DNA of 64,000 nucleotides, from assembly GCF_014306625.1 (NCBI RefSeq), contig NZ_JACRYL010000001.1, positions 441,104 through 505,103 of the forward strand, written 5' to 3'. Each line of letters begins with the position of its first letter. Position 1 is the stretch's first letter. This stretch comes from Pedobacter fastidiosus (GTDB lineage Bacteria > Bacteroidota > Bacteroidia > Sphingobacteriales > Sphingobacteriaceae). A program made the translations under genes and the position numbers. The notes under the pieces were generated by a model. That model searched no databases and had not been told where the DNA came from. It was given only the letters and a program-made list of their open reading frames with translations. Positions 44,473 through 54,279 of this stretch are shown one piece after another.

Positions 44473-45240
44473 ATGTTATTTACCGATACCCACACCCATT
44501 TATATTACGAGCAAGATGCCGAAAAGCAAGTCCAATTAATGGATCGTTGTTTTGAAAACGACGTTAATCGTTTGTTTTTACCCAATGTAGATGTAAAATC
44601 AATTGCAATGATTGATGATTTGGTGGCTAAATATCCAGAGAATTGTTTTGCAATGGCGGGTTTACATCCTTGCGATGTTAAGGAAGATTATCTTTCACTT
44701 TTGGATGAGATTTACAAAAGTATTTCGGGTAGAAAAATCTATGCTATCGGCGAAATCGGAATTGATTTATATTGGGATAAAACCACATTGGCCATTCAGC
44801 AAGATGCCTTTCGCAAACAGATTGGCTGGGCAAAAGATCTAGGTTTACCAATTGTAATCCATTGTCGTGAGGCTTTTGATGAAGTTTTTGAATTGCTGGA
44901 AAGTGAACGCGACGAAAAACTGCGTGGGATTTTTCATTGTTTTACCGGAAATGTTGCTCAAGCGAATCAAGCGATCGATCTAAATTTTTATTTGGGAATC
45001 GGTGGCGTGGTTACTTACAAAAAATCTGGTTTGGATGCTGTACTTTCTGAAATTCCTTTAGCTAATTTAGTTTTAGAAACCGATTCGCCTTATTTGGCAC
45101 CAACACCTTTTCGCGGTAAGCCTAACGAAAGCAGCTACCTAATCTACATCGCACAAAAGCTAGCCGATATTTATGGCGTTTCTGTTGAAGAGATTGCGAA
45201 TGTAACGACTGAGAATTCGAAGAAAGTTTTTGGGGTTTAA
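44473..45240 (+). CDS. TatD family metal-dependent DNase
   Basis: 255 residues of TIM-barrel TatD type: FTDTHTHLYY (metal His-x-His), GLHPCDVKED, IYAIGEIGIDLYWDK, PIVIHCREAF, GIFHCFTGNVAQANQAIDL, LVLETDSPYLAPTPFRGK. The family comprises 3'-5' DNases and DNA-quality factors. All metal-binding signatures are present. Its start overlaps no neighbour; it is monocistronic. Confidence 0.93.
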   Translation: MLFTDTHTHLYYEQDAEKQVQLMDRCFENDVNRLFLPNVDVKSIAMIDDLVAKYPENCFAMAGLHPCDVKEDYLSLLDEIYKSISGRKIYAIGEIGIDLYWDKTTLAIQQDAFRKQIGWAKDLGLPIVIHCREAFDEVFELLESERDEKLRGIFHCFTGNVAQANQAIDLNFYLGIGGVVTYKKSGLDAVLSEIPLANLVLETDSPYLAPTPFRGKPNESSYLIYIAQKLADIYGVSVEEIANVTTENSKKVFGV

Positions 45241-45380
45241 GTGTTCCAAATATTTCCCGCTGATTACGCGAATAACGCAGATTTTTTCTTTGCGAAAATC
45301 ACCCTGATCTTTGGGAGATAAGTTCAAGGAGGATTTTGGCATAAAGTTCTTCTCACCTCATCGTCATTGGTGCTGGGTTT

Positions 45381-45509
45381 GTCATTCTGAATGCAATGAA
45401 GAATCTCATTCCATGAAAAACTACCGCAAATATACCGCCGTAACAGAATGGTGGGTTAAACTCAAGAACTGCTAATCGGTTGCAGATTCTTCATTGCATT
45501 CAGAATGAC
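45381..45509. repeat. family A intergenic palindrome, 26-bp perfect arms
   Basis: Arms at 45381-45406 and 45484-45509 are perfect reverse complements around a 77-nt centre. Ends are GTCATTCTGAATGCAATGAA and its mirror. It sits in the 397-bp gap between tatD and the asparaginase gene; the rest of the gap holds no gene I can support. The tatD-side strand has a few partial copies nearby. Confidence 0.75.
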
Positions 45510-45637
45510 AACAATATTAGGATTTGGAGTTGCTTGTTTTTCGTGCCTTTGTCTCCAAGCAATTTCTTTGTGGTAAAAGCCTCGTATAAATACAAATCTT
45601 TTACGTTCTTTTGCGGTGAGCAACCTTTACCAACCAA

Positions 45638-46657
45638 ATGACCAAGATCCTAATAATTTATACCGGTGGAACCATCGGTATGGTTAACGACCCTAGCAAT
45701 GGAATGCTAGTTCCTTTCGACTTCGAGCAGATCAAAGAGAACGTTCCCGAGCTGGCCCGTTTAGATTATCACTTAGATGTGCATTCCTTTAATCCTGTTT
45801 TGGATTCATCAAACATGGATCCCGAAATTTGGAAAACTTTGGCCGAACTGATCTACAAGAAGTACGATCAATATGATGGTTTTGTAATTCTTCACGGTTC
45901 GGATACGATGGCTTTCACAGCGTCTGCGCTAAGCTTTATGTTGGAGAATTTGGATAAACCTGTTGTATTAACAGGATCTCAATTGCCAATCGGCGAAATC
46001 AGAACGGATGCAAAAGAGAATTTAATCACTGCATTAGAAATCGCCGCAACCAAAGAAGATGGCAAAGCTTTATTTCCTGAAGTTTGTATTTATTTCGATT
46101 CACAATTATTCAGAGGGAATCGTTCTATTAAATATAATAGTGAAAAATTCGAAGCTTTCCGATCACCAAATTATCCAATTTTAGCCGAGGCAGGCGTTCA
46201 TCTTCAATTCCACAGAAACTATATTCTAAAACCCACTGAAGGGAAATTAACCATTCACACCAACTTCAATTCGAACATTGGAGTGCTTAAATTATATCCT
46301 GGAATTACGCCACAAGCAGTTCAAGCGATTACGGATTCAAAGGTCGATGCCATTATTTTAGAAACTTTTGGCTCTGGAAATACCACAACTGCTCAGTGGT
46401 TCTTGGATAGTTTGCGACAAGCAATCCTCAACGGAAAAATTATAATTGATATCTCTCAATGTAAAAAGGGGTCTGTTCAATTGGGCCGTTATGAAACCAG
46501 TAGAGAATTACAGAAAATGGGTATTTTAAGTGGTTACGATTTAACTTTTGAGGCAACCGTTACCAAACTTATGTTTGTAATGGGCTTAGGTTTAAGTCAC
46601 GAAGAGAACCGTCAGCTAATGGAAGAATCACTCCGTGGCGAACTTACGAAAGATTAA
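45638..46657 (+). CDS. ansA: type I L-asparaginase
   Basis: 339 residues. N-terminal catalytic TGGTIGMVND (Thr), then GFVILHGSDTMAFTASALSF (second Thr-Asp pair), VVLTGSQLPIGEIRTDAKEN and GNRSIKYNSEKFEAF. It hydrolyses L-asparagine to aspartate and ammonia; with no signal peptide it is cytoplasmic, as expected for type I. Monocistronic. Confidence 0.93.
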   Translation: MTKILIIYTGGTIGMVNDPSNGMLVPFDFEQIKENVPELARLDYHLDVHSFNPVLDSSNMDPEIWKTLAELIYKKYDQYDGFVILHGSDTMAFTASALSFMLENLDKPVVLTGSQLPIGEIRTDAKENLITALEIAATKEDGKALFPEVCIYFDSQLFRGNRSIKYNSEKFEAFRSPNYPILAEAGVHLQFHRNYILKPTEGKLTIHTNFNSNIGVLKLYPGITPQAVQAITDSKVDAIILETFGSGNTTTAQWFLDSLRQAILNGKIIIDISQCKKGSVQLGRYETSRELQKMGILSGYDLTFEATVTKLMFVMGLGLSHEENRQLMEESLRGELTKD

Positions 46658-46956
46658 TTTTCTTTTTTGAAAAGCAATTGCAACGGCATTTATTAATGTT
46701 ACTCCCGCTGTTTGTTTAATCTTTTTGTTAAGAGTTGAATGTTTTTTGCAACAAAAAGGATTCCACTGCCATCGAGTTTAAATGGCCAAAAAGTGCAAAT
46801 AACTTCCATCTTGCATCCATCCTAAAATATCAATAAGTAAAACTTCTGCAATTATGACTGCCATCATTTCGGTTATTCGTATTTAGCCCTATTTTTGTTG
46901 AAAAGATATAGGATATAAGTTCTTGATACTTGATCCTCATTACTTGATACTGGAAA
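46658..46956 (+). other. gap with candidate promoter and low-complexity repeats
   Basis: No gene seen in these 299 bp. A -7-like TATTTTTG lies at 46890-46897. Just before the next start codon there are imperfect copies of CTTGATACT (about 46921-46953), a low-complexity motif in the same spirit as 36110-36260. Confidence 0.4.
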
Positions 46957-48369
46957 ATGAAAATAGAACAAATATATACAGGTTGCTTAGCAGAAGCTGC
47001 ATACTACATTGAAAGTAATGGCGAAGCGGCAATTATAGATCCGCTTAGAGAAGTTTCTACCTATTTAAAGAAAGCCGAAAAAGCCGGGGCGACAATCAAA
47101 TATATTTTTGAAACTCATTTTCATGCAGATTTCGTTTCTGGTCATGTAGATTTAGCGGAGAAATCTGGAGCTGAGATTATTTATGGTCCAACAGCCAAAA
47201 CAGAATTTAAATCGCACATTGCTAAAGATGGGGAGCGATTTAAAATTGGTAATGTAACTATAACTGCTCTGCATACCCCTGGTCATACATTAGAATCCAC
47301 AACCTATCTATTGACTGATGAAAATGGGAAAGATCACTGCATTTTTAGTGGAGATACCCTTTTTATCGGCGATGTTGGAAGGCCGGATTTAGCACAAAAA
47401 GGAAATTTAACGATGGAAGATTTAGCCGGAATGCTTTACGATTCGTTGAATGATAAAATCAAACCTTTGGCTGATGACGTAATCGTTTATCCCGCTCATG
47501 GCGCAGGTTCGGCTTGTGGCAAAAGTATGAGTAAAGAAACTTTTGATACTTTAGGTCACCAAAAAGAAGTGAACTATGCCTTAAAAGCCGAAACAAAAGA
47601 ACAATTTATTGCTGAAGTAACGGATGGGATTATGCCTCCGCCACAATATTTTGCCAAAAATGCGGCGATTAATAAAGGTGGTGTAGAAAGCATTGAAGAT
47701 GTTTATGAAAAGGGTTTAAATGCTTTAAGTCCTCAAGCTTTTGAAGAAACTGCTAACCAAACTGGTGCAATTATGCTGGATACTCGAGATCCGCAAGTTT
47801 TTGCAAAAGGATTTATTCCAAATTCTATAAACATTGGTTTGAATGGACAATTTGCACCTTGGGTTGGTGCTTTAATCACCGATTTACAACAACCAATTTT
47901 ATTAATCACTGATCAAGGCAAAGAAGAAGAAACCATTACTCGATTAACCCGAGTTGGTTACGATAGTACAATCGGCTACTTGGATGGTGGTTTTGAAAGG
48001 TGGTCAGATGCAGGGAAGGAAATCGATACTATTGAATCTATTTCTGCCGAAGCTTTTGAAACAGCCTCAAAAGATTCAGATATTATTGCACTTGATGTTC
48101 GTAAACCTGGAGAGTACGAATCGGAACATTTAGACTTTACTTTAAGCCGGCCGTTAGATTTTATTAACGAGTGGACAGGAGAAATCAACCCAAAATCAAC
48201 TTATTACATTCACTGCGCTGGAGGTTATCGTTCTATGATTGCTGCTTCGATTTTAAAATCGCGTGGAGTAGAAAACGTAATTGATGTAGCTGGAGGTTAT
48301 GGAGCAATCAAAAATACAGGTTTAAAAAGAACCGATTTTGCTTGCCCAAGTAAAGCAATGAAAGTTTAA
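46957..48369 (+). CDS. persulfide dioxygenase (MBL fold) fused to two rhodanese domains
   Basis: 470 residues. The metallo-beta-lactamase/ETHE1-like domain (1-235) has ETHFHADFVSGHVDLA, TPGHTLESTTYLL, IFSGDTLFIGDVGRPDL and VYPAHGAGSACGKSM, the usual persulfide dioxygenase signature. The first rhodanese domain (about 265-360) has no Cys in its active loop (ITDQGKEEE). The second (about 370-465) has HCAGGYRS with the catalytic Cys. It should oxidise glutathione- or bacillithiol-persulfide to sulfite. It precedes the ypdA-type gene by 53 nt, fitting a bacillithiol link. Confidence 0.9.
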   Translation: MKIEQIYTGCLAEAAYYIESNGEAAIIDPLREVSTYLKKAEKAGATIKYIFETHFHADFVSGHVDLAEKSGAEIIYGPTAKTEFKSHIAKDGERFKIGNVTITALHTPGHTLESTTYLLTDENGKDHCIFSGDTLFIGDVGRPDLAQKGNLTMEDLAGMLYDSLNDKIKPLADDVIVYPAHGAGSACGKSMSKETFDTLGHQKEVNYALKAETKEQFIAEVTDGIMPPPQYFAKNAAINKGGVESIEDVYEKGLNALSPQAFEETANQTGAIMLDTRDPQVFAKGFIPNSINIGLNGQFAPWVGALITDLQQPILLITDQGKEEETITRLTRVGYDSTIGYLDGGFERWSDAGKEIDTIESISAEAFETASKDSDIIALDVRKPGEYESEHLDFTLSRPLDFINEWTGEINPKSTYYIHCAGGYRSMIAASILKSRGVENVIDVAGGYGAIKNTGLKRTDFACPSKAMKV

Positions 48370-48375
48370 CGCTAT

Positions 48376-48401
48376 CGTCATTGCGAGGCACGAAGCAATC
48401 T
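48376..48401 (+). repeat. half element of family A
   Basis: 26-bp copy, 25 positions identical to 44357-44382, between the rhodanese stop codon and the ypdA-type start. Confidence 0.6.
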
Positions 48402-48422
48402 CAATCGATAGATAAAATTTAA

Positions 48423-49388
48423 ATGAAAAATCAAAACCATTACGATGTATTAATAATTGGCGCTGGCCCCATCGGTATGGCTTGTGCCATAGAAGCGCAA
48501 AAGGCAAACCTCTCTTACATTATCGTAGAAAAAGGCGCTTTGGTTAATAGCTTATTCAATTATCCGGTTTTTATGACTTTCTTTTCCACTTCTCAAAAGC
48601 TGGAGATTGGAGGTGTGCCATTTGTAACCATTAGCCCAAAACCAAACAGAAACGAAGCGGTAGAATATTATCGTCGAGTTGCAGAAAAGTTTAGTTTAAA
48701 CATTCATTTATTCGAAAGTGTAAATCAAGTTGTGAAAAAGGAAGATGGTGTTTTTGAAATCTCAACTTCAAAAACCAGCTATACAGCCAGCAACGTAATT
48801 GTTTCTACTGGTTTTTATGATGTTCCTTTATTGATGAATATTCCAGGTGAAGATTTACCAAAAGTTACACATTATTATAAAGACCCACATTTATACGCTT
48901 TCCAAAATGTAGTTGTGGTTGGCGCAAATAATTCTGGCGTAGATGCTGCTTTAGAAACTTATCGTAAAGGCGCAAATGTAACTTTGGTAGTGCGAAGTGG
49001 AGATCTTGGTCCGCATGTTAAGTATTGGGTTCGCCCAGATATTCAAAATAGAATTAAGGAAGGAGAGGTTAAAGCACTTTTCAATTCAGAGTTGGCTGAA
49101 ATAAGAGATGGCGAAGTGGATATTAAAACCCCTGAAGGAATTGTTACCATTCCAAACGATTTCGTTATTGCCATGACAGGTTATCAGCCTGATTTTTCCA
49201 TGCTCAGGAAATTTGGAATCGAATTGCCAGAAAGTCTTTGCCCTGCTTATAACGAAGAAACCATGGAAACAAATGTTAAAGGCTTATATCTAGCAGGAGT
49301 GGTTTGTGGTGGATTAGATACGCACAAACTTTTTATCGAAAACTCTAGAGTGCACGCCGAAATGATTGTTAAAAATATTTTAGCCTAA
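48423..49388 (+). CDS. ypdA: YpdA-type bacillithiol disulfide reductase
   Basis: 321 residues. FAD-binding DVLIIGAGPIGMACAIEAQK, the YpdA-type FNYPVFMTFFSTSQKLEIGG, NADPH-binding VVVVGANNSGVDAALETYRK, and C-terminal LYLAGVVCGGLDTHKLF. YpdA/Bdr reduces oxidised bacillithiol. It has no CxxC motif, as is usual for this family. It follows the persulfide dioxygenase fusion; bshA is 23 kb away in the same window. Confidence 0.9.
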   Translation: MKNQNHYDVLIIGAGPIGMACAIEAQKANLSYIIVEKGALVNSLFNYPVFMTFFSTSQKLEIGGVPFVTISPKPNRNEAVEYYRRVAEKFSLNIHLFESVNQVVKKEDGVFEISTSKTSYTASNVIVSTGFYDVPLLMNIPGEDLPKVTHYYKDPHLYAFQNVVVVGANNSGVDAALETYRKGANVTLVVRSGDLGPHVKYWVRPDIQNRIKEGEVKALFNSELAEIRDGEVDIKTPEGIVTIPNDFVIAMTGYQPDFSMLRKFGIELPESLCPAYNEETMETNVKGLYLAGVVCGGLDTHKLFIENSRVHAEMIVKNILA

Positions 49389-49512
49389 CCAACTTACAAA
49401 GTTTGGTAGATTGTGTGATTGGTAAGCTTCGAAAGCTTTCTAAAATCAATTTAATTCTTAAAACTTTCGATGTTTCTAAGCGCTCCATAACCTTCAACAA
49501 TCATAAGTTGAT

Positions 49513-50187
49513 TTACTCGTACTTTTCGAAAATTCCCTTATCAAAAGGCGTCCAGAAACAACATTTTTGCCCGCAAGCTTTTAATGCATCGTTAGCCCAA
49601 GTATTGCAGGTTTTAAAAATATTATATTTTCCATTTGCCTCATAAAAAGCATCTGAATTGCTATAATTGGCATTTGTTTTTATATTAATGAAATGATTAT
49701 TTGCGTCTTTTTTAAAACTATCCTGAATGTATTTTATTAATCTGAGGTATTGGTCTCGACTAATTAATATTTTCCTACAGGTTTTACTTTCAACCATTTT
49801 AGAGTGATACGTAGCATGAATGGCTGTTGTGCTTAATGCAAAGGCAGCTTTAAAGGCAACCGAAGCTTTCAAGTCAGACCAGTTTGGTGTTTCAAGGTAA
49901 AAACCCTTATCTCCCCAACCCATAGCTAAGTATTCTGAAGCAGAATCTAACGATTTTGCATTGGTATATTTTACTTCCTTACTCCAATCTATTTCTTTGG
50001 TTTTGGTAGGAACAACAACATCAGTGTGCACACCATTGGTTATGATATAAATGGTGTAGTCTTGTTTGGTATCGGCCTCTTTCGAAATTGTAATTTTAGG
50101 AAGTAGATAGGTACAAAGAGCATAAATTAAAATAAAGCCGATTAAAGCTAATAGTACCTTCCCAATAGTTTTGAGCGTCTTTTTCAA
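49513..50187 (-). CDS. TIGR02117/DUF2459 family protein
   Basis: 224 residues with an N-terminal membrane segment (VLLALIGFILIYALCTYLLP). Conserved pieces include YTIYIITNGVHTDVVVPTKT, YLAMGWGDKGFYLETPNWSD and YNIFKTCNTWANDALKACGQ. DUF2459 proteins are of unknown function; the HTD and CNTWAND positions suggest a Cys-His enzyme-like fold, which is inference. Confidence 0.85.
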   Translation of the reverse strand: MKKTLKTIGKVLLALIGFILIYALCTYLLPKITISKEADTKQDYTIYIITNGVHTDVVVPTKTKEIDWSKEVKYTNAKSLDSASEYLAMGWGDKGFYLETPNWSDLKASVAFKAAFALSTTAIHATYHSKMVESKTCRKILISRDQYLRLIKYIQDSFKKDANNHFINIKTNANYSNSDAFYEANGKYNIFKTCNTWANDALKACGQKCCFWTPFDKGIFEKYE

Positions 50188-50318
50188 TTGTATTTTATTA
50201 AAGTTTTCTAGGATGTATCAACGATAATTATCGAAGATTTCAAGCAACTAGAAGAAATTTCTAGTTAACCAACTCAGGGATGAGTAGGATCAAACATATA
50301 AAAAAGAAGTAACAAATG

Positions 50319-51119
50319 CTATTTCTTTTTTGGATACAAAATTCCCAAACCTTTATAAATACTATTGTGAAGAATCGTTAAATGATTTTCATCTGGAAGC
50401 GGTAAAAAATCTAATTTTATGTTCGTCTTTTGATTTAATATTTCAGCAAGTTTCTTGGCATCACCTTCCATTACTTTTCCTTCAGCACCAACAGAGAGGT
50501 AAACTTTTAGACCGGGTTTCGTCTGTTTTTCTAAATATTTTGGAGCCTCAGTCAAAAGAGATTCATTATCCCACCATAAACTCGGACTGATAATCATATA
50601 ATTTGTAAAAAGTTGAGGCTTCTTCAATAGAATTTCTGTCGCCAATAAACCGCCTAGCGATTGCCCAATAATGGTTTTATTTTCGTTTGTTTTGTATTTC
50701 TTTTGAATAAAAGGTTGAAGTTCTTTTTCTATAAACGAAATAAACTTCTCTGATTTTCCCGTAGTTGGAAAATCCTTTAAATCTTCTTTAACCGTTGTTG
50801 GGAAGGTGAAATCTCTTTTACGATCCACATTGGCAATGCCGACAACAATAGATTTTGGCATGATTTCAATCATCGTTAAATACTGAACCAAACCAACAAT
50901 GTGGATGAAATCTTCATTCGCAGAACCATCCAGAAGGTAAATTACAGGGTAGGTTTTAGCGGAATCGGCAGAATAACCTTCGGGTAAGTAAATGTTTAAG
51001 GTTCTGGTTTCTTTTAGCATTTCGGAATTAATTTTTTCGACTTGGCCTAAAACGAAAGGTTGTTGTGCAAATGAATTAATGCTTGCGACTAACAAAAATA
51101 AAGGGAGAAGGAATTTCAT
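50319..51119 (-). CDS. esterase (alpha/beta hydrolase, esterase-D/Fes-like)
   Basis: 266 residues from the ATG at 51119 (MKFLLPLFLLVASINSFAQ), a clean signal peptide; an upstream TTG in frame is less likely. The fold has LNIYLPEGYSADSAKTYPVI, YLLDGSAN, nucleophile TIIGQSLGGLLATEILLKKP, SPSLWWDN and PDENHLTILH (His). Related to putative siderophore or feruloyl esterases. Exported. The upstream hydrolase gene starts close by on the same strand. Confidence 0.82.
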   Translation of the reverse strand: MKFLLPLFLLVASINSFAQQPFVLGQVEKINSEMLKETRTLNIYLPEGYSADSAKTYPVIYLLDGSANEDFIHIVGLVQYLTMIEIMPKSIVVGIANVDRKRDFTFPTTVKEDLKDFPTTGKSEKFISFIEKELQPFIQKKYKTNENKTIIGQSLGGLLATEILLKKPQLFTNYMIISPSLWWDNESLLTEAPKYLEKQTKPGLKVYLSVGAEGKVMEGDAKKLAEILNQKTNIKLDFLPLPDENHLTILHNSIYKGLGILYPKKK

Positions 51120-51190
51120 TAATGGAGTATAATAAATGGTGTAATCTGATGTGGTACTTTGAGAAACTTGTGGTGGTTTTTGGTGGATTA

Positions 51191-52180
51191 TCAAATTTTT
51201 TCCTTCAAAAGATTTCCAACAAAACTATCAATAGACGTTTCAACACTTGGTAAATCTTTTGAAGTTATATAAGATCCCAAAACGTGATTTCCACCATTTG
51301 GAATGGCTATTTTTTGTTTTAAATCTATTGGAGTACCGAGCTGATCAAACATTTTCAGCATCGCATTTACTCGAACAACAGGATCTTGCTCCAATTCATT
51401 TTTATAGAAATAAAGCATTAACACGGGTTGTTTTACTTTCTCAAAGGTAGTTTTTAGCATCGTACTTTCAATAAACTCTTGCAACTCTACAAGTGATTCT
51501 AAACGATAATTGGTGTACCAATATTTTTTGTATTCTTCCGTTCGTCCATCTACTTTACGCTCATCGCCACCAACAACTTTTCTGGCAATTTGCAATCCCC
51601 ACGGATCATTTAACAACCAAGCATTTTTATCGTTGATTGCTACATTGGGCGATAATAAAATTAAGCTGTTAATTTCTGGGTAGGTTGCCGCCAGCTTTAG
51701 CGCAACGGTTCCACCGGTAGAGGTGCCAACCAAAATAACTTTTTTACCCAATTTTTTCCCAATCGCATAAGCTTGCTTACTGGTTTCCCAAAGTTTATCG
51801 GCCGTAAAATATTGCATGGGCGAAATGGTATCAATTCCATGATCGGCCAACCGTGCTAAATATAAATTGGCATTAAGTTTCTTTGCCAGATGCAAATGAA
51901 CTGGGTTTCCTTCCATTTTAGAAGCCGAAAAACCATGTAAATAAACAATTGCATATTCGGTTTGCTGATGACTAGAATCTGCCCAAACAATTTCTGCTTC
52001 ATTACCAGGCTTTAGCTTATGGCTACTTTCTATGGTTTTAACATAATTATCTAAGTCTTTTAAATCGGGAACTTTAATGGGCTCTTCGCTGTAGAGTGGT
52101 TTTTTTGGCCTCGGGCCGGCCAAATATGCGCCAATTATTAAAACAGATAGGCCTATTAAGATTTTATAGCGTTTTTTCAA
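51191..52180 (-). CDS. alpha/beta hydrolase, membrane-anchored
   Basis: 329 residues with an N-terminal anchor (ILIGLSVLIIGAYLAGP). Hydrolase motifs: YAIVYLHGFSASKMEGNPVH, nucleophile VILVGTSTGGTVALKLAATY, LILLSPNVAINDKNAWLL, and a late His in NGGNHVLGSYI. The catalytic triad Ser-Asp-His is plausible; substrate unknown, lipase-like thioesterase or esterase possible. It is the first gene of a two-gene unit with the esterase downstream. Confidence 0.82.
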   Translation of the reverse strand: MKKRYKILIGLSVLIIGAYLAGPRPKKPLYSEEPIKVPDLKDLDNYVKTIESSHKLKPGNEAEIVWADSSHQQTEYAIVYLHGFSASKMEGNPVHLHLAKKLNANLYLARLADHGIDTISPMQYFTADKLWETSKQAYAIGKKLGKKVILVGTSTGGTVALKLAATYPEINSLILLSPNVAINDKNAWLLNDPWGLQIARKVVGGDERKVDGRTEEYKKYWYTNYRLESLVELQEFIESTMLKTTFEKVKQPVLMLYFYKNELEQDPVVRVNAMLKMFDQLGTPIDLKQKIAIPNGGNHVLGSYITSKDLPSVETSIDSFVGNLLKEKI

Positions 52181-52223
52181 TGCAATGTTTTTATTAAATG
52201 TAAAGTTTTATAGGAATTTAACC

Positions 52224-52231
52224 TAAGTTTG
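52224..52231 (+). promoter_or_regulatory. -7 element of the polyprenyl synthase/terC unit
   Basis: TAAGTTTG, 20 nt before the ATG at 52252. No clear TTG was found at the expected distance. Confidence 0.4.
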
Positions 52232-52251
52232 CAATCAATTTTTTTCCAATA

Positions 52252-53223
52252 ATGCCGGGAATCGAACAGATAAAAAAACCTATAGCAACAGACATTAAAG
52301 CGTTTGAAAAAACCTTTAAAGAATCTATGCACAGCGATGCACCATTGCTAGATCGGATTACCCATTACATAGTTAAACAAAAAGGGAAGCAAATGCGTCC
52401 TATGTTTGTCTTTTTTGCCGCCAAACTTTGTGGTGGCATTACCGAATCTACCCATCGCGGTGCAGCCTTGGTAGAACTTTTACACACAGCTACTTTAGTG
52501 CATGATGATGTTGTGGATAATGCTTACGAACGTCGTGGTTTTTTCTCCATTAATGCTTTATGGAAAAATAAAATTGCCGTTTTGGTTGGCGATTATCTTT
52601 TAGCTAAAGGTTTGTTGCTTTCGGTAAACAATAACGAACATCGTTTGTTACAAATTGTATCAGAAGCTGTAAAGCAGATGAGTGAGGGAGAACTTTTACA
52701 AATAGAGAAAGTTAGGCGGATGGACATTTCCGAAGAACTTTATTTTGATGTAATCAGACAGAAAACAGCTTCTTTAATAGCATCTTGTTGTGCTGCGGGT
52801 GCGGCTTCGGCTGGCGCTGATGATGCAACTATTGAAAAAATGCGTTTGTTCGGAGAGAAGGTTGGTATCGCTTTTCAAATTAAAGATGATACTTTCGATT
52901 TCGGAACCGATGATGTTGGTAAACCCTTGGGCATAGATATTAAAGAGAAAAAAGTAACCTTACCTTTAATTTATGCACTTAATAAAGCCGAAAAAGCTGA
53001 ACGTAAAAAAATGATCAATCTGGTTAAAAACCATCAAGATCATCCAATTAAAATTCAGCAGATTATAGATTTTGTTAATGAAAAGGAAGGTGTTTTTTAT
53101 GCCAACCGAAAAATGCAGGATTATCAAAAAGATGCATTTGATATTTTACACCAATTTGAAGCCGGAGAAGCAAGAACGGGATTAGAACAACTCGTGCTCT
53201 ACACTACGGAACGAAAAAAATAA
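52252..53223 (+). CDS. polyprenyl diphosphate synthase
   Basis: 323 residues, trans-prenyltransferase elongating isoprenoid chains, probably for menaquinone. The first Asp-rich motif is LVHDDVVDNAYERRG (DDxxD), the second IAFQIKDDTFDFGTDDVGKP. KGKQMRPMFVFFAAKLCGG and the chain-length region upstream of the first motif are typical of medium-chain (hexa- to octaprenyl) synthases. The next gene starts with no gap, giving an operon with the TerC-type gene. Confidence 0.93.
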   Translation: MPGIEQIKKPIATDIKAFEKTFKESMHSDAPLLDRITHYIVKQKGKQMRPMFVFFAAKLCGGITESTHRGAALVELLHTATLVHDDVVDNAYERRGFFSINALWKNKIAVLVGDYLLAKGLLLSVNNNEHRLLQIVSEAVKQMSEGELLQIEKVRRMDISEELYFDVIRQKTASLIASCCAAGAASAGADDATIEKMRLFGEKVGIAFQIKDDTFDFGTDDVGKPLGIDIKEKKVTLPLIYALNKAEKAERKKMINLVKNHQDHPIKIQQIIDFVNEKEGVFYANRKMQDYQKDAFDILHQFEAGEARTGLEQLVLYTTERKK

Positions 53224-54279
53224 ATGAGTAACGAATTAATCTTTAGCATCGGTTTCCTTTTATTTATTGCCCTTATTCTTGCATTAGATTTAGGTCTTTT
53301 TAGCAGAAAGGAGCATATCGTAAGCTTAAAACAAGCTGGCGTAATGAGTTTAATCATGGTGGCAATGGCCATCGGGTTTTACTTCATCTTAATAACCGAA
53401 GGGCAAGAACTCCACGGAATTAAAGATTTTGCTCATTTAAAAGAAATCGTAGTTCGGCATCAACACAACATTACCCTCATTCCCAATAACTTTCAAGAGA
53501 GCTTGATGCTCTACAAGCAAAATCTCGGTCTCGAATTCCTAACTGGCTACGTTATAGAATATGCACTTTCTGTCGATAATATTTTTGTAATTGTATTAAT
53601 CTTTTCTGCGTTTGCCGTTGAAGAAAAATACTATCACCGCGTATTGTTCTGGGGCATTTTAGGTGCCATCATTATGCGTTTCATTTTCATATTTGTAGGC
53701 GCAGCATTGATTGCGAAATTTGGCTGGATTCTTTACATCTTTGGAGCATTCCTGGTTTTTACAGGAGTTAAGATGTTTTTCAGCAAAGATGGAGATGATA
53801 AAATCGACCCTGAAAATCATCCTGTAGTAAAATGGGCTTCCAAAATATTTTCCATTCACCCTAAATATGAGGGCAAACATTTCTTCGTAAAAATTAATGC
53901 CAAGCGTATGGTTACGCCCTTGTTTTTGGTGTTGTTAATTGTAGAATTTACCGATTTACTATTCGCTGTCGATTCTATCCCAGCAATTTTTGCGGTTACT
54001 AAGGATCCATATATCGTATTTTTCTCTAATATTTTTGCCATTATGGGCTTGCGATCTATGTTCTTTTTATTGGTAAATATTATCCATAAATTCCACTATT
54101 TAAAAACGGGTTTAGCAGTTTTGCTTAGTTTTATAGGCTTAAAAATGCTTGGGCATATGTATCTAGAAAAATGGGGCTTTACTACCGAACATTCATTGAT
54201 AGTGATTTTAAGTATCTTGGTGATTAGCATCGTAGCTTCTCTCGTTTTCCCTAAAAAGAAAAGCCACGCTTCAGCATAG
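53224..54279 (+). CDS. TerC family integral membrane protein
   Basis: 351 residues with about nine membrane segments. TerC/Alx-like motifs include ALDLGLFSRKEHIVSL, GYVIEYALSVDNIFVIVLIF, FTGVKMFF, and IVEFTDLLFAVDSIPAIFAVTKDPYIVF, with the acidic membrane residues of the family. Members are linked to metal (Mn, Te) handling at the membrane or to exoenzyme maturation. Its ATG overlaps nothing but directly follows the polyprenyl synthase stop. Confidence 0.93.
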   Translation: MSNELIFSIGFLLFIALILALDLGLFSRKEHIVSLKQAGVMSLIMVAMAIGFYFILITEGQELHGIKDFAHLKEIVVRHQHNITLIPNNFQESLMLYKQNLGLEFLTGYVIEYALSVDNIFVIVLIFSAFAVEEKYYHRVLFWGILGAIIMRFIFIFVGAALIAKFGWILYIFGAFLVFTGVKMFFSKDGDDKIDPENHPVVKWASKIFSIHPKYEGKHFFVKINAKRMVTPLFLVLLIVEFTDLLFAVDSIPAIFAVTKDPYIVFFSNIFAIMGLRSMFFLLVNIIHKFHYLKTGLAVLLSFIGLKMLGHMYLEKWGFTTEHSLIVILSILVISIVASLVFPKKKSHASA

